64,000 bases of DNA from Apodemus sylvaticus (taxonomy: Eukaryota; Chordata; Mammalia; Rodentia; Muridae), in NCBI RefSeq assembly GCF_947179515.1, contig NC_067477.1, positions 131,304,465 to 131,368,464 of the forward strand. Reading direction: 5' to 3'. Shown in pieces: positions 63,481 through 64,000 of this stretch. The stretch's first letter is position 1. Each line of letters begins with the position of its first letter. Both the position numbers and the translations under genes were made by a program. A model generated the notes under the pieces. That model saw only the letters and a list, made by a program, of their open reading frames with translations. It made no database searches and had not been told where the DNA came from.

Positions 63481-64000
63481 GGTGGATCACATTCCTATGT
63501 AGGGAGTGTGGTCACGTGACAGGGGCCATAGGATCACGTTCCTATTTTGGAAGCAACTGAAGCTCCTACCGTCTTCTGATACAAGGTTCCGGGGCTTTCA
63601 TCCTGCTCAATCTTACCAAGTTTCCTGGCATGGTCCACTGCACCACATGAAACTATCCTACCTATTGAGACTACTCCATCCATTGAGACTACCCTATCCA
63701 TCTCCTCAGCCTTTATTTGTAATTGTTCTGAGTTTTTATTTCATTTTTTCTGTCTCAGATTTTTTCTTTTCTTCTTTTCTTTATTATTATTTTTTTTTTT
63801 AATAAAACTCCTTTGGTTGGTTTCAATGGTTAGAATAAATCTGGATTACTTAGGTAAAAATAACTAACACAGGCAGATTTATCATGAAATTCACAATGCT
63901 TGAGTTTCAGATTTCTTCATCCCTTGCCTCTAATTTTCCTGTTTGTCTTGGGTTTGAAGATAGGATTGATTAGAGGGTTTCTTTTTGTCCAGGTTAGCAT
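63481..64000. other. Unique DNA with CLEAR-type E-box and AATAAA
   Basis: gatcacattcctat (63485) and gatcacgttcctat (63532) form a 47-bp-spaced direct repeat around GTCACGTGAC (63511-63520). A 19-bp near repeat attgagactac(t/c)c sits at 63664-63700, and AATAAA lies at 63801. The stretch could be an LTR scrap or plain unique DNA. Confidence 0.35.
63511..63520. promoter_or_regulatory. GTCACGTGAC palindrome (CLEAR / USF E-box)
   Basis: Exact 10-bp match to the CLEAR motif bound by MiT/TFE factors, also a strong USF site. One motif without conservation data is weak evidence of function. Confidence 0.35.

Overview
This window is mouse (Mus) nuclear DNA, intergenic or deep intronic. The host call rests on dense, often young rodent-specific SINEs (B1, B2, B3, B4/RSINE1, ID), mouse-type MT/ORR1-like LTR fragments, URR1 DNA transposons, long CA/GT, GAAA and GAAAA arrays, and a scatter of ancient mammalian MIR and L1M fragments. 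I find no convincing protein-coding exon, tRNA, rRNA or other structured RNA gene. Nearly all reading frames of 60 aa or more are random, or run through simple repeats and SINEs; one 43-codon frame near 10.4 kb is listed only as a weak candidate. Names of repeat families come from memory of consensus features and are firmer for B1, B2, B4, ID, MIR and URR1 than for the LTR subfamilies. Element ends without a stated target-site duplication (TSD) are approximate to about 10-20 bp. || Layout. 0-31.7 kb: unique DNA broken by SINEs and microsatellites, including a compound TG/AT array (1-294), a putative TATA-bearing LTR with CTG-rich blocks (about 13.06-13.92 kb), a 24-bp minisatellite (18.30-18.49 kb) and a SINE-free block (about 26.97-29.44 kb) containing a 16-bp palindrome next to an AP-1 site. 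31.68-37.39 kb: the most striking locus, a young non-coding endogenous retrovirus on the minus strand, with two apparently identical 412-bp LTRs, a tRNA-Lys-like primer binding site and a polypurine tract. It is flanked by a perfect 291-bp direct repeat of host DNA instead of the usual 4-6 bp duplication. Its interior has tandem 51-bp repeats, each pairing CACGTG with an ATGGCGAC motif, beside a diverged duplication of about 183-bp period. 37.4-64 kb: more SINE-rich unique DNA, with a second SINE-free block (about 41.96-45.72 kb), an old L1M 3' end carrying a CTG array, a URR1 element lying inside a SINE, a 24-G run, and an exact CLEAR-type E-box near 63.5 kb. || No gene pathway or operon can be described. 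Any function here would be regulatory (transposon promoters, transcription-factor motifs, possible enhancers in the SINE-free blocks) or structural (inverted SINE pairs, Z-DNA and G-rich tracts).
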